Assembly (NCBI RefSeq): GCF_023101345.1
Contig: NZ_CP095848.1
Location: 1,983,501-2,047,500, forward strand
Length of the DNA: 64,000 nucleotides
Reading direction: 5' to 3'
Origin: Hymenobacter sublimis
Lineage (GTDB): Bacteria > Bacteroidota > Bacteroidia > Cytophagales > Hymenobacteraceae
The position numbers and the translations under genes were made by a program. The stretch's first letter is position 1; each line of letters opens with the position of its first letter. Under the pieces are notes generated by a model, which saw only the letters and a list, made by a program, of their open reading frames with translations, did no database searches and was not told where the DNA came from. Below, piece after piece: positions 53,916 to 62,570 of this stretch.

Positions 53916-54206
53916 GGCTTTAGAGAATCATTCAACCCGGAGCTACGACCCTAGAGCAGCCCCTAAAAACGGCTGTTTCAGGAGGCTACAACCGCTTTTT
54001 CAGGTACGGCCGGAGCCGCCCTGGGTTCGACGGGAGGCCTGCACGAGGCCACGGGCGTGTTCTGCATGGTGCCCCGCTCAACAACCGGGGCCTAAGAGCC
54101 TGCCTGACTGCGGAGGAGCTTCCTGCCTTACCACTTCGCCCCGCTGCCCGAAAACAGGCCGGCGCAAGAAATTTTTCGTGGCCGCTTCCCGTGCGTACCT
54201 TTCCCT
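53916..54206. other. Divergent spacer between nuclease and histidine kinase
   Basis: No gene seen. It holds the nuclease -7 box on the left and a variant box TACCTTTC at 54196-54203 four bases before the kinase ATG on the right. Confidence 0.5.
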
Positions 54207-56276
54207 ATGATTCAACGCGTATTGGGGGTACTGCTGGGGCTGCTGCTACTTGTAACTGGTTCCGCCGCCTGGGCCCAAAGTCCGCAAACCCGCGCCGTGC
54301 ACCAAGCCCTACGGCGCGCTTCCACCGATACGGCCCGGGTGCTGCTGCTGGCCGATCTGGCCGCTACGTACCGCTACTCCCGCTTTGACTCCGTGCAGTG
54401 GTATGCCCGTCAGGGCCTGGACCTGGCGCGCCGCATCCATTACCCCAAAGGCGAAGGGCGCTGCCTCTCGCGCATTGCCTTGCTGCTGGGCGAACGGGGC
54501 AACCTGCCCCAGGCCTTGCGGGTTGATTTGCAGGCCCTGCGCCTGAACGAAGCCAGTCACGACCTGGAGGGCACGGCCCGCACGCTCAACCAAACCGGCC
54601 TGCTGTACTTTGCCCTGGACGACTACCGCCCCTCGCTGCAGTATTTCTTTCGGGCCCGTGAGCTTTACCAGCTGGCCCGCACCCAGGATACTTCCCAGCT
54701 TATTAGCGTGCTCACCAACCTGGGCGCCAGCTACGAGGGCCTGCGCCGCTACGATTCCGCCGCCTTTTTCCTGAACCAGGCCTGGCAACTTACCCAGCAC
54801 GCACCCAGCGTGCACCAGAGTTCTTGGGGTAACCCTGCCCCCTACGTGCTGCGTGAGCTAGGACTGCTACAGGTGGCCCAGGGACGCCCCACTGAGGCCC
54901 TGGCCTTCTACCGGCGCAGCGTACGGGCGGCCCTACCCGAAAATGACCACCGCAGCGCCTGCCGCTCCTACCAGTACATGGCCGAGCTGTACCGGGCCCG
55001 CCACCAACCAGATTCCAGTATTTACTACGCCCGCAAAGCCCTTCGGCTCGGACAGCAATTGCCGTTTGTGGTAGGTATTGTGCGCAACAGCAAGCTACTG
55101 ACGGCCATTTTTGAAAGCCAACGGCAGCCCGACAGCACCCTGAAGTACATGCGCCTGCTCCTCACGGCCCAGGACAGCCTGCATAATCCGCGGCGCATTA
55201 AGCAGCTCGATGCCATTGGATTTGCCGAGCAGCAGCGGCTCAGGGAGCTGGAAGCAGAGCGCAAGCAGTTTGAGGGGCACGTGCACACTGCCGCCCTGCT
55301 GGCGGGCGTAGGCGTGCTGCTACTGGTTTCCGTGCTGCTGGGCCGCAGCAACCGCCAGCAGCAGCACGCTAACCGCCGCTTGCAAAGCCTCAATGAGCAG
55401 GTGACCCACCAAGCCAAGGAGCTCACAGCCCAGCGCGACCATCTGGCGCGCACCCTGCAGGAGCTCAAAATTGCCCAGAGCCAACTGGTGCTCCGCGAAA
55501 AAATGGCCTCGTTGGGCGAGCTGATGGCCGGGGTAGCCCACGAAATTCAGACGCCGGTTAGTTCCGTGCGCAAGTTTGCCGCCAGCAGCGCCGAGCTGTG
55601 CACGGAGTTGCGTCAGGAAATCAGCAACGCCCTGCCTCCCTCCCACGACCAAGAAGTTGTGGACGAGATGCTGCAAAATCTGTTGCAAAATCAAACCCGC
55701 ATCCTGCAGTATGCCCAGCGGGCCGACTCCATTGTGCGCGGCATGCTGGAATACTCCCAAAACGGAACCAGCCCGCGCCAGCTTACTGAACTCAATACCC
55801 TGGCCGAGGAATACCTGCGGCTGGCCTACCACGATTTGCGCGCTAAAAACCGCTATTTCAACGCGGCCTTAACCCTGCGCCTTGATCCGGCCGTGGGCCC
55901 GGTGCAAATCGTTCGGCAGGATGTGGGCCGGGCCCTGGTGGGCATTTTCAGCGCTACCCTGCTGGCCGTGCTCCAGCGCCAGGCCGGGGCTGAGCCCGAG
56001 GAAGGATACGTGCCGCAGGTGGAACTCCGCACCCACCGCACAACCGACAGCGTGGAGATTCTGGTGCGCGATAATGGCCTGGGATTTTCGGAGGAGGCCC
56101 TGGCAACCCTGTTTAAGCGCTTCCCCGGCCCCGACAACGCCTCCGCCGACCTGGGGCTACCCCTCAGCTATGATCTGATTACCAAAGGCCTGGGCGGGCA
56201 GCTTAGTGTAAGCAGCACCCTGCACCAGGGCACCGAGTACCGCATTATACTATCCCTGCCCGCCTACACGGCTTAG
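54207..56276 (+). CDS. TPR sensor histidine kinase with degenerate ATP-binding motifs
   Basis: The 689-residue protein has a signal peptide (about 1-23), six or so TPR units in the periplasm (about 40-330), a membrane helix (about 360-380), a coiled coil, and a cytoplasmic kinase module. The phosphoacceptor His445 is in AGVAHEIQTP. In the ATPase half the N box reads DVGRALVGIFSATLLAV, with Ala583 where the invariant Mg-binding Asn should be. The G2 box is SADLGLPLS rather than GTGLGLS, and the F-box region is shortened; G1 (DNGLGF, 622-627) remains. It is upstream of the ABC/OmpA group and of a sigma-54 regulator, so the regulator is its natural partner. A signal-sensing pseudokinase or a weakly active kinase is possible. 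Confidence 0.88.
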   Translation: MIQRVLGVLLGLLLLVTGSAAWAQSPQTRAVHQALRRASTDTARVLLLADLAATYRYSRFDSVQWYARQGLDLARRIHYPKGEGRCLSRIALLLGERGNLPQALRVDLQALRLNEASHDLEGTARTLNQTGLLYFALDDYRPSLQYFFRARELYQLARTQDTSQLISVLTNLGASYEGLRRYDSAAFFLNQAWQLTQHAPSVHQSSWGNPAPYVLRELGLLQVAQGRPTEALAFYRRSVRAALPENDHRSACRSYQYMAELYRARHQPDSSIYYARKALRLGQQLPFVVGIVRNSKLLTAIFESQRQPDSTLKYMRLLLTAQDSLHNPRRIKQLDAIGFAEQQRLRELEAERKQFEGHVHTAALLAGVGVLLLVSVLLGRSNRQQQHANRRLQSLNEQVTHQAKELTAQRDHLARTLQELKIAQSQLVLREKMASLGELMAGVAHEIQTPVSSVRKFAASSAELCTELRQEISNALPPSHDQEVVDEMLQNLLQNQTRILQYAQRADSIVRGMLEYSQNGTSPRQLTELNTLAEEYLRLAYHDLRAKNRYFNAALTLRLDPAVGPVQIVRQDVGRALVGIFSATLLAVLQRQAGAEPEEGYVPQVELRTHRTTDSVEILVRDNGLGFSEEALATLFKRFPGPDNASADLGLPLSYDLITKGLGGQLSVSSTLHQGTEYRIILSLPAYTA

Positions 56277-56350
56277 TAGCAATTAGCCGCAGGGTCAGCA
56301 CTTGTCCACTCGCTCGCTTCTTTCCTACCCTTCCTTTCTGATAATGCTAC

Positions 56351-56385
56351 CCTACCGTTTTGGTAGGGGACACAAAACTGTGTCC
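56351..56385. promoter_or_regulatory. Candidate enhancer-like palindromes
   Basis: CCTACC/GGTAGG (56351-56356, 56362-56367) and the perfect palindrome GGACACA (56368-56374)/TGTGTCC (56379-56385) with spacer AAAC lie about 100 bases before a sigma-54-like element. The symmetric form suits a dimeric activator. Confidence 0.5.
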
Positions 56386-56464
56386 TAAAAAAATTACTAT
56401 AATTCATTTATTAATATTTTGATTATCAACCATTTATCAATAGTTAATTATCAGTACGGCAGCA

Positions 56465-56480
56465 TCGGCATTGGTATTGG
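56465..56480 (+). promoter_or_regulatory. Near-consensus sigma-54 -24/-12 element
   Basis: TCGGCA at 56465-56470 and TTGG at 56477-56480 match the TTGGCA(C)...TTGC pattern with correct spacing, except that the -12 base is G instead of C. It lies 34 bases before the ATG of the first gene of the group. It is a weak candidate on sequence alone. Confidence 0.35.
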
Positions 56481-56513
56481 CAATAGGGCTTCATCACCCA
56501 AGCACTACCTGCT

Positions 56514-57206
56514 ATGCCTCTTTTCGACAACATCGCCAAAGCCGCCAAGGACTTCTTCATTGAAGAAACTTCGCCCGAAGGCCCCTCGGTAGCCGCAGTG
56601 AACGGCGGGCGGCCCCTGCCAGGCTCCGCCGCGCTGTTTGCCACGGCTGCTAGCAGTCCGGCTTCACCTACCCCGCCGTCCCTGACCCAACCCGAGCAGC
56701 GCCACCTCGACCACATTCAGGGCCTACTTGCCGGCGACGGCAAAGACTTCGTGGCCTACACCAAAATGGTCAGGAGTCTGCAAGCCAGCGGCCTATCAGG
56801 TCCGATTCTTTACCAAACGGCCTTCAACGCCTTTACCGCCGTCACGGGCCTGGATTTACCGGCGCTGCTAAAATCGGCCGACCAGTTTGAGATAAAGCTG
56901 ACGGCCGACCGCAACCAGATTCTGGAGCGCCACCGCGAGAAGCTGGGCGAAATCCGCATTGCAGGCGTGGCCCCCAGCACTTTGGTGCAGCTCCAGCAGC
57001 AGGAGCAGCAACTGCAACTGGCCCTAACGGAGCTGGCCCGCCAACTGGAGGAAAAGCAGCAGCAACTCCAGGCCACGCGCCAGCAGTTGCAGGAGCAGCA
57101 GCAAAAAGCCGCCGCGGCCCTGGCTTCTTACGAGTTGGCCCACGCTGCCGCCGCCACAGAGCTGAAGGCCCACCGGCAGGCTACCCAATCCTTTTTGCTG
57201 AGGTGA
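56514..57206 (+). CDS. Coiled-coil protein with amphipathic N-terminus
   Basis: The 230-residue protein is of unknown family. The first 16 residues (PLFDNIAKAAKDFF) form an amphipathic helix like a membrane-contact helix. Residues about 60-150 are a compact helical domain, and from about 155 a Gln-rich coiled coil (QLQQQEQQLQLALTELARQLE in parts) runs to the end. It is the first gene of a five-gene group: two-TM helical protein, SBP-OmpA, ABC permease and ABC ATPase. Position and shape recall PspA-like membrane-associated proteins, though no PspA sequence signature is claimed. Confidence 0.7.
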   Translation: MPLFDNIAKAAKDFFIEETSPEGPSVAAVNGGRPLPGSAALFATAASSPASPTPPSLTQPEQRHLDHIQGLLAGDGKDFVAYTKMVRSLQASGLSGPILYQTAFNAFTAVTGLDLPALLKSADQFEIKLTADRNQILERHREKLGEIRIAGVAPSTLVQLQQQEQQLQLALTELARQLEEKQQQLQATRQQLQEQQQKAAAALASYELAHAAAATELKAHRQATQSFLLR

Positions 57207-57400
57207 GGTGAGGGAGGAGGTAATGAGGTGATGGGGTGAGGAGGTGAAAGGTAACGGGTGACAAGTAATGGTTGACACGCCGCACGCTTTTCTGGCGGCT
57301 AGTAGCATCCTAATCTTCTTACCTCCTGCCCCCTACCACCTCACTTATCCACTCCTCACTTCCTCTCTTCATCACCTCTTCACTTCATTACCTAAAAACC
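57207..57400 (+). repeat. Complementary purine-rich and pyrimidine-rich tracts
   Basis: The left half (about 57205-57262) is G/A-rich with GAGGTGA-type units. The right half (about 57322-57390) is C/T-rich with TCACCTC-type units that are partly complementary to the left, ending just before the start of the next gene. Small hairpins could form across the whole gap. Confidence 0.6.
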
Positions 57401-58399
57401 ATGAACACCTCTTTTCCTTCCGAACTTAAACCCGGCCTGAGCGGCACCTTGCCCAAGTGGCAGCAGCCCGAGAAGGTAGCCGGCTGGGTGTTTCTGGGCG
57501 GGGTAGTGGCCGCCGGCGTGTACGGCTGGGGCACCATCGTCCCCTTTCTGGTCGACATGGTGTTCGACACCGTGAAGCTGGGCATTGGCCTGGGCGTGCT
57601 GTTTGGGGCCTTTCTGCTGCTCACTAACCCGCGCATCAAAGCGGGTTTCTGGTACGCCGGGCAACGGATTTTCCGCACGGCGGCGGGCATCTTCGTCAAC
57701 ACCGACCCCATCGGCATCATGGAGGACTACATCCGCTCTACTGGGCAGGAAGCGCGCAAGATGGAGGAGGAAGTGGGCCACGTGGAAGGCGCTCATGAGT
57801 TGGTGAAGCGCAAGCTGGAAGCCAACACCCTGCAGATGCGCGAGTACCTGGCCCTGGCCGACTCGGCTACCCGCCAGCGCGAGCCCGACGCGGCCGAAAG
57901 CTACGCTTCCCGCGCCGCCCAGCTTCAGGAATACAACCAGCGCCTGCAGCCCATGCTCACCACCACCCAAAACGTGAGCCTGGTGATGCGCCAGATCCTG
58001 AAAGCCGCCCTGCGCCAGATCGACAACAGTAAATTCAAAGTCAATCTACTCAAGGACGAGTACGAACTGGTGAAGCGCACCTGCTCCGGCATGCGGGCCG
58101 CCATGAACATCCTGCGCGGCGACCCGGACAAGAAGTACTTCTTCGACCTGGCCACCGACCGCGTGGCCCAGGACATGGCCCAGCAGCTCGGCCAAATCAA
58201 GCAGGCCATGCGCTACAGCCAGGAGTTCGTGAAGGAAATGGACATCCAGAACGGCGTCATGAGCGAGAAAGGCCAGCGCCTGCTCGAAAATTACCAAAAA
58301 GGCGAGTTCAATGCCCTCCTCGACGAGAAGCCCGCCCCCATGACCTCCGCCCAAACCCGCACGGCCACCACCGACGCCTACCGCAGCCTGCTGGAGTAA
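57401..58399 (+). CDS. Two-TM helical protein of the envelope group
   Basis: The 332-residue protein has two hydrophobic segments (about 26-50 and 58-80) in the N-terminal quarter, with TNPRIKAG just after. A long predominantly helical cytoplasmic domain (about 85-320) follows, with heptad patterns (KMEEEVGHVEGAHELVKRKLEANTLQMREYL in part) and RNILRGDPDKKYFFDLATDRVAQDM-type blocks. Unknown family; the long cytoplasmic helical bundle attached to the inner membrane resembles PspA/TelA-like stress proteins in outline only. It lies directly upstream of the SBP-OmpA gene. Confidence 0.75.
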   Translation: MNTSFPSELKPGLSGTLPKWQQPEKVAGWVFLGGVVAAGVYGWGTIVPFLVDMVFDTVKLGIGLGVLFGAFLLLTNPRIKAGFWYAGQRIFRTAAGIFVNTDPIGIMEDYIRSTGQEARKMEEEVGHVEGAHELVKRKLEANTLQMREYLALADSATRQREPDAAESYASRAAQLQEYNQRLQPMLTTTQNVSLVMRQILKAALRQIDNSKFKVNLLKDEYELVKRTCSGMRAAMNILRGDPDKKYFFDLATDRVAQDMAQQLGQIKQAMRYSQEFVKEMDIQNGVMSEKGQRLLENYQKGEFNALLDEKPAPMTSAQTRTATTDAYRSLLE

Positions 58400-58575
58400 C
58401 GCCAGCGGCTAGGAGACAGGAGCTAGAAGACAGAATTACAGCTACTTCCCCCTGGCTCCTTTCTTCTCTCAAGTTTCCTTCCACTGTCCTTTCGGCTTAG
58501 TATTTCAACCTCGGCACCACGCTCCGCCTACCCCTATTCTAGCTTCAAACTCCTCTCTTATAGCTTCTTACAACC
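58400..58575. other. Spacer with purine/pyrimidine tracts
   Basis: A purine-rich run (about 58410-58436) faces C/T-rich runs near 58443-58490 and 58536-58570, ending at the next ATG. No ORF is seen. Same style as the spacer at 57207. Confidence 0.5.
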
Positions 58576-60354
58576 ATGACAACTCGCGGTAAAATTGTAC
58601 TGGGCGCCCTGCTTGTGGCGCTGCTCTACTTCGGTATTAACAAGGTGGTGTCAAGTGGACTCATCTTCAAGAAAGCGGCTACTGAATCGGTGCTGCTGAA
58701 CTCCATTGAGCTGCCCGCGGCCAACGGCGGCTCGCGCAGCAACGTGGTGGTGCCCTTGGCTCCGCTGCCCTCCACTACGCCCGCCGAGAAGGGCACGCCC
58801 GTGGTGTGGGAGGTAATGGCCTGGAACTCGCAAATGGCCGGGATGCTGGCCAACGGCGGCCCGCGCACCACCCAGGGTTCCAGCATGGCCGCCGGCGGCC
58901 TGGACATGCAGATTGTGCGCCAGGACGACGTAGCCAAAATGCAGGCCGACTTGGTGAAAAACGCCCTGGACTTGCAGCAGAACCCCGAAACGCCGGGCCT
59001 GCTAGTGAGCATCATGGGCGACGGGCTACCGGCCTTCTCGGCGGTGCAAACCCAACTGGAAAAAGCCGGCACTAGCCTTCAAATCATTCCCTACTCGGTA
59101 GGAAAGTCGTTTGGTGAAGACAAGCTCATGGGCCCCAAAGAGTGGCTCGACAACCCGAAAGGCGCCCTGGGCAAAACCATTGCCTGCTACCTGCGCGACG
59201 GGGACCAGAACATTGCCCTGAAGTGGTGCGCCGATAATGGCCTGAAAGTCAACCCCGACGAAACCACCTACGACCCCGAGGCCGTGAACTTCCTGGCCGC
59301 CTCCGACTTCCTAGTAGCCGCCGAGAAGTACATCATCGGCAAGCCGGAGCAGCGCGTGAAGGTGGTAAACGGCAAGAATACCGGCGTGAAAGTAGATGTA
59401 GTGGCCGACGCCGTAGCCACCTGGACGCCCGGCGACGTGAACATTGCCCGCCAGAAAGGGGGCCTGGTGAACATCGTCTCGACCAAGGACTACAGCAACC
59501 AGATGCCCAACATCATGGTCACGACCAAGCGCTGGTACGATGCCCACCCGAAAGAAGTGGAAGCCCTGATGACTGCCTTCGCTGTGGCCGGCGACCAGGT
59601 GAAAAGTCACCCCGAAGCCCTGAGCCGCGCCGCCGATATTTCGGCCCAGGTGTACGGCGACAAGGACAAGCCCGGCGCCTACTGGCTGCGCTACTACAAG
59701 GGCGTGAGTGAGGCCGACCGCAACGGGGAGGTAGTGGAGCTGGGCGGCAGCAAGGCCTTCAATTTCGCCGACAACCTGGCTTTGTTTGGCCTGAACGAGG
59801 GCGGCACCAACATTTACGCGGCCGTGTACAAAACTTTCGGCGACGTGCAGAGCCGCCTCTACCCCCGCGAGCTGCCCAGCTACGTGCCCCTGACCCAGAT
59901 GCTGGACCTCACGCCTCTGAAAAAGCTCCAGGACAAGTACCGCGGCAAAACCCTGGCCCCGGCCGAGCAGCAACGCTTCGCCGCCGATGATGAAATCCGC
60001 CAAAGCGTAAGCAAGCGGGCCTGGAACATCGAGTTCAACACCGGCCAAAGCTCCTTCACGCCGGCCGCCGAGCGCCAGCTTCAGCAGCTCTTCAACGACC
60101 TGGTAGTAGCCGGCCGCCTGAAAGTAGCCGTGCACGGTCACACCGACAACGTGGGCGACCCGCAGCGCAACCAGCAGCTTTCCGAGGATCGGGCCCTGGC
60201 CGTGGAGCACTGGCTGGAGCAGCGCAGCCGCAGTGCCTTCCCCGAAGGCCGCGTGCAGGTGTACGCCCACGGCGCCCAGGAGCCCGTAGCCCCCAACGCT
60301 ACCCCCGAGGGCAAGGCCAAGAACCGCCGCGTGGAAATAGTGCTGGGGAATTAG
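58576..60354 (+). CDS. Periplasmic binding protein fused to an OmpA C-terminal domain
   Basis: The 592-residue protein has an uncleaved membrane anchor (about 7-30) and then a two-lobe solute-binding region (about 70-440) like the SsuA/NrtA/ThiY type (PDETTYDPEAVNF, VDVVADAVATWTPGDVNIAR, VLTTKRWYDAHPKEVEALM patterns). Its C-terminal OmpA domain (about 480-592) has the peptidoglycan-binding motif HGHTDNVGDPQRNQQLSEDRA (520-540), with the diaminopimelate-binding Asp and Arg. An SBP tied to both the inner membrane and the cell wall is unusual. The ABC permease and ATPase follow it directly. Ligand unknown. Confidence 0.85.
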   Translation: MTTRGKIVLGALLVALLYFGINKVVSSGLIFKKAATESVLLNSIELPAANGGSRSNVVVPLAPLPSTTPAEKGTPVVWEVMAWNSQMAGMLANGGPRTTQGSSMAAGGLDMQIVRQDDVAKMQADLVKNALDLQQNPETPGLLVSIMGDGLPAFSAVQTQLEKAGTSLQIIPYSVGKSFGEDKLMGPKEWLDNPKGALGKTIACYLRDGDQNIALKWCADNGLKVNPDETTYDPEAVNFLAASDFLVAAEKYIIGKPEQRVKVVNGKNTGVKVDVVADAVATWTPGDVNIARQKGGLVNIVSTKDYSNQMPNIMVTTKRWYDAHPKEVEALMTAFAVAGDQVKSHPEALSRAADISAQVYGDKDKPGAYWLRYYKGVSEADRNGEVVELGGSKAFNFADNLALFGLNEGGTNIYAAVYKTFGDVQSRLYPRELPSYVPLTQMLDLTPLKKLQDKYRGKTLAPAEQQRFAADDEIRQSVSKRAWNIEFNTGQSSFTPAAERQLQQLFNDLVVAGRLKVAVHGHTDNVGDPQRNQQLSEDRALAVEHWLEQRSRSAFPEGRVQVYAHGAQEPVAPNATPEGKAKNRRVEIVLGN

Positions 60355-60384
60355 AGGGTGTGAGTGTAGGCGGGTAGGAGTTGT

Positions 60385-60527
60385 GTCATCCTGAGCCCTG
60401 CGAAGGACCTTCTCACTATAGAACAGCTCTGCACCCTCTGCGTCAAACACTGCGTCCTCTGCGGGCTAAGAGCATTCGAGCCGCATTGCGCAGCTGTGAA
60501 ACGGTCCTTCGCCGGGCTCAGGATGAC
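60385..60527. repeat. Palindromic repeat, 25-bp arms with one mismatch
   Basis: Arms 60385-60409 and 60503-60527 (GTCATCCTGAGCC...) bound a 93-base interior. Same family as 3834-3924. A false frame start (60496) for the permease lies in its right arm. Confidence 0.85.
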
Positions 60528-60564
60528 AACTCTTTACCTGTTACGCGTCACCCCATCACAAAAA

Positions 60565-61341
60565 ATGAAAAGCCTCTTCCTACCCAACGGCCGCTTACCC
60601 CGCACCATGTTTGCCCTGATGGCGGCGGCCCAAGGTGCTTTGCTGCTGCTACTGTGGCTGTTGTATCCGCTGCGCCTGTTTCCTTCGCTTGGTGATGTGC
60701 TGCGCGCTTTGGCCGATATGGTTACTACCCAGGGACTTATTCAGGAGCTGTGGGCCAGTATGACCACGGCCCTGCAGGCCCTGGGCGTGGCCACGGTGCT
60801 GGCCCTGCTGATTTCCTACCTCACGGCCCTACCCTTCTTCCGGCCCCTGGCCTACGCGGCCTCCAAGATGCGTTACCTCACGCTTACCGGCCTCACCTTC
60901 TTCATGGCCCTGATGGTCAGCTCGGGCCACGAGGTGAAGCTGTCGGTGCTGATTTTCGCCACTACGGTGTACCTCGTGACGGGCATGACCCGCGTGATTC
61001 TGACCACCACCCAGCAGGAAATGGACCACGCCCGCACCCTGGGGCTGGGCGAGTGGCGCAGCTTCTGGGAGGTAGTCGTGCTGGGCAAGCTGGCGGAGAT
61101 GCTGGAGGTAGTGCGCCAGAACTTCGCCATCATCTGGACGATGATTACCCTGGTGGAAACCCTTTACCAATCAGAAGGTGGCATTGGCCTGCTGCTCTAC
61201 AAGCAAAACCGCTACCTCCACCTCGACGGGGTAGTCGCCATTCAGCTCGTCATCCTCGCCGCCGGCGCCGCCCAGGACTACCTATTTAGTCTCCTGCGCC
61301 GGATGTTTTTCCCTTATGCGGAGCTGGCGGCCGTGCAGTGA
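60565..61341 (+). CDS. ABC transporter permease (SsuC/NrtB-like)
   Basis: The 258-residue integral membrane protein has five to six hydrophobic segments and the cytoplasmic EAA-type loop (TQQEMDHARTLGLGEWRSFWEVVVLGKLAEM), in the first half of which the usual EAA...G signature is visible. It contacts the ATPase. Start at ATG 60565; the frame extends upstream into a repeat and is rejected there. It probably partners the SBP-OmpA protein and the ATPase. Confidence 0.88.
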   Translation: MKSLFLPNGRLPRTMFALMAAAQGALLLLLWLLYPLRLFPSLGDVLRALADMVTTQGLIQELWASMTTALQALGVATVLALLISYLTALPFFRPLAYAASKMRYLTLTGLTFFMALMVSSGHEVKLSVLIFATTVYLVTGMTRVILTTTQQEMDHARTLGLGEWRSFWEVVVLGKLAEMLEVVRQNFAIIWTMITLVETLYQSEGGIGLLLYKQNRYLHLDGVVAIQLVILAAGAAQDYLFSLLRRMFFPYAELAAVQ

Positions 61342-61373
61342 TGAAGCAGGAATGCCCCAAGTAACGCTAGCTC

Positions 61374-61518
61374 GTCATTCCGAGCTTGCCGAGGAATCTC
61401 GCGTGCTGCCGTTGCCACACTATCTGTCCTGCTGAGCCCCGCGAAGCATCTCCACTACTTCGTTTGATTACTGCTTCAACATTAGCATGCGAGATGCTTC
61501 GGCTGCGCCGCTGCAGGA
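61374..61518. repeat. Composite palindromic repeat region
   Basis: It starts with GTCATTCCGAGC (61374) then GAGGAATCTC. A second unit (61427-61452, TCCTGCTGAGCCCCGCGAAGCATCTC-like) partly pairs with 61490-61518. The unit looks like two family members overlapped and partly decayed. Confidence 0.65.
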
Positions 61519-61542
61519 CGGCCTGGAGCGGTCAAAACGTCA

Positions 61543-61574
61543 AACTCACCATTTCACTATTTCACCATCTCACC
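61543..61574 (+). repeat. Copy of the 32-nt tract found before trmB
   Basis: Identical to 3091-3122. Five bases later is the ATPase ATG. Confidence 0.85.
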
Positions 61575-61578
61575 GCCC

Positions 61579-62409
61579 ATGACTCCCTATTTCTACAAAG
61601 CCCCCGTTCTGACGCTCGACAATGTGTCCATGCAGTTCGAGGGCGAAACCATCCTGCGCGACATTTCGGCCCAGGTGCTGGACGTGTGCCGGCCGGGCAT
61701 GAGCCAGGGGCAGGTGGTGGGCTTCTACGGCCGCTCAGGCATGGGCAAATCGGTGCTCTGCCGCATTATGGCCGGGCTGATGGCCCCGAGCCAGGGTACG
61801 GTGCTGGTGGGCCAGGAGCAGCAGGAAGTAGCGCCGGGCGCGGTGGGCTTCGTGCAGCAGCAGTACCCGCTGTTCAACCACCGCACCCTGCACGACAACC
61901 TGCTGGTAGCCGCCGCCCGCAAGTACCCCGATGCCGTCGAAGCCCGGCGCCAAGCCGATTCCTACCTGGAGCGGTTTCAGCTGGCCGGGCACCGCCGCAA
62001 GTACCCGGCTCACCTCTCCGGCGGGCAGCGCCAGCGCGCCGCCATTGCCCAGCAGTTGCTTTGCTCCGACCACCTCATCCTGCTCGACGAGCCCTTCTCC
62101 GGCCTCGACGTGGCCATGATGGACGAGGTCAAGAAAATCATCCTCGAAGTAACCACCATGGATGAGTTGAACACCGTCGTCATCGTCTCCCACGACATCC
62201 AGACCACCACCGCCCTCTGCGACCGGCTCTGGCTGCTGGGCTACGAACGAGACACCAGCGGCCAGCTGCTACCTGGCGCCACCATCAGCCCCCAGCACCA
62301 ATACAACCTCGCCGAAATGGGCCTGGCCTGGCACGAAAACGTGGAAGCCGAACCAGAGTTTAACCGCTTCGTGGAGCACCTAAAGGATGAGATTCGGGGG
62401 AGTGCGTGA
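61579..62409 (+). CDS. ABC transporter ATP-binding protein
   Basis: The 276-residue ATPase has Walker A (YGRSGMGKSVL, about residues 52-62), the Q-loop near QQQYPLFN, the signature LSGGQRQRAA, Walker B LILLDEPFSGLD, and the switch His (VSHD). Small insertions and a 40-residue C-terminal extension are present. It most likely powers the adjacent permease and SBP-OmpA protein. Whether it imports or pulls on the envelope is not decided by sequence. Confidence 0.93.
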   Translation: MTPYFYKAPVLTLDNVSMQFEGETILRDISAQVLDVCRPGMSQGQVVGFYGRSGMGKSVLCRIMAGLMAPSQGTVLVGQEQQEVAPGAVGFVQQQYPLFNHRTLHDNLLVAAARKYPDAVEARRQADSYLERFQLAGHRRKYPAHLSGGQRQRAAIAQQLLCSDHLILLDEPFSGLDVAMMDEVKKIILEVTTMDELNTVVIVSHDIQTTTALCDRLWLLGYERDTSGQLLPGATISPQHQYNLAEMGLAWHENVEAEPEFNRFVEHLKDEIRGSA

Positions 62410-62427
62410 GGATAAAATTGAACGGCT

Positions 62428-62545
62428 GTAAAGACGCGACACTTCGCGTCTCCTCGTTGAACAACCATTCCAGAACGGATACCTTGCTTTTAACAACTCT
62501 CTAACTTATTGTTCAACGAGGAGACGCGAAGTGTCGCGTCTCTAC
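62428..62545. repeat. REP-type inverted pair, 37-bp arms, upstream of the RAYT gene
   Basis: Arms 62428-62464 and 62509-62545 (one mismatch) each contain the inner palindrome GAGACGCGA...TCGCGTCTC. A matching pair lies after the RAYT at 63135-63245. Confidence 0.9.
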
Positions 62546-62570
62546 ATCGTGCTAAAAATTAGAATACAGT

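Noticed and set aside
56440..56716. Opposite-strand frame covering the start of the envelope group
   Set aside because: It lacks any domain and conflicts with the sense gene's amphipathic start and the candidate promoter.
59311..60450. 379-codon antisense frame across the SBP-OmpA gene
   Set aside because: Low-complexity hydrophobic translation, with the sense gene carrying clear domains.
60496..60564. N-terminal extension of the ABC permease
   Set aside because: It begins in the right arm of a palindromic repeat; ATG 60565 gives the membrane protein start.
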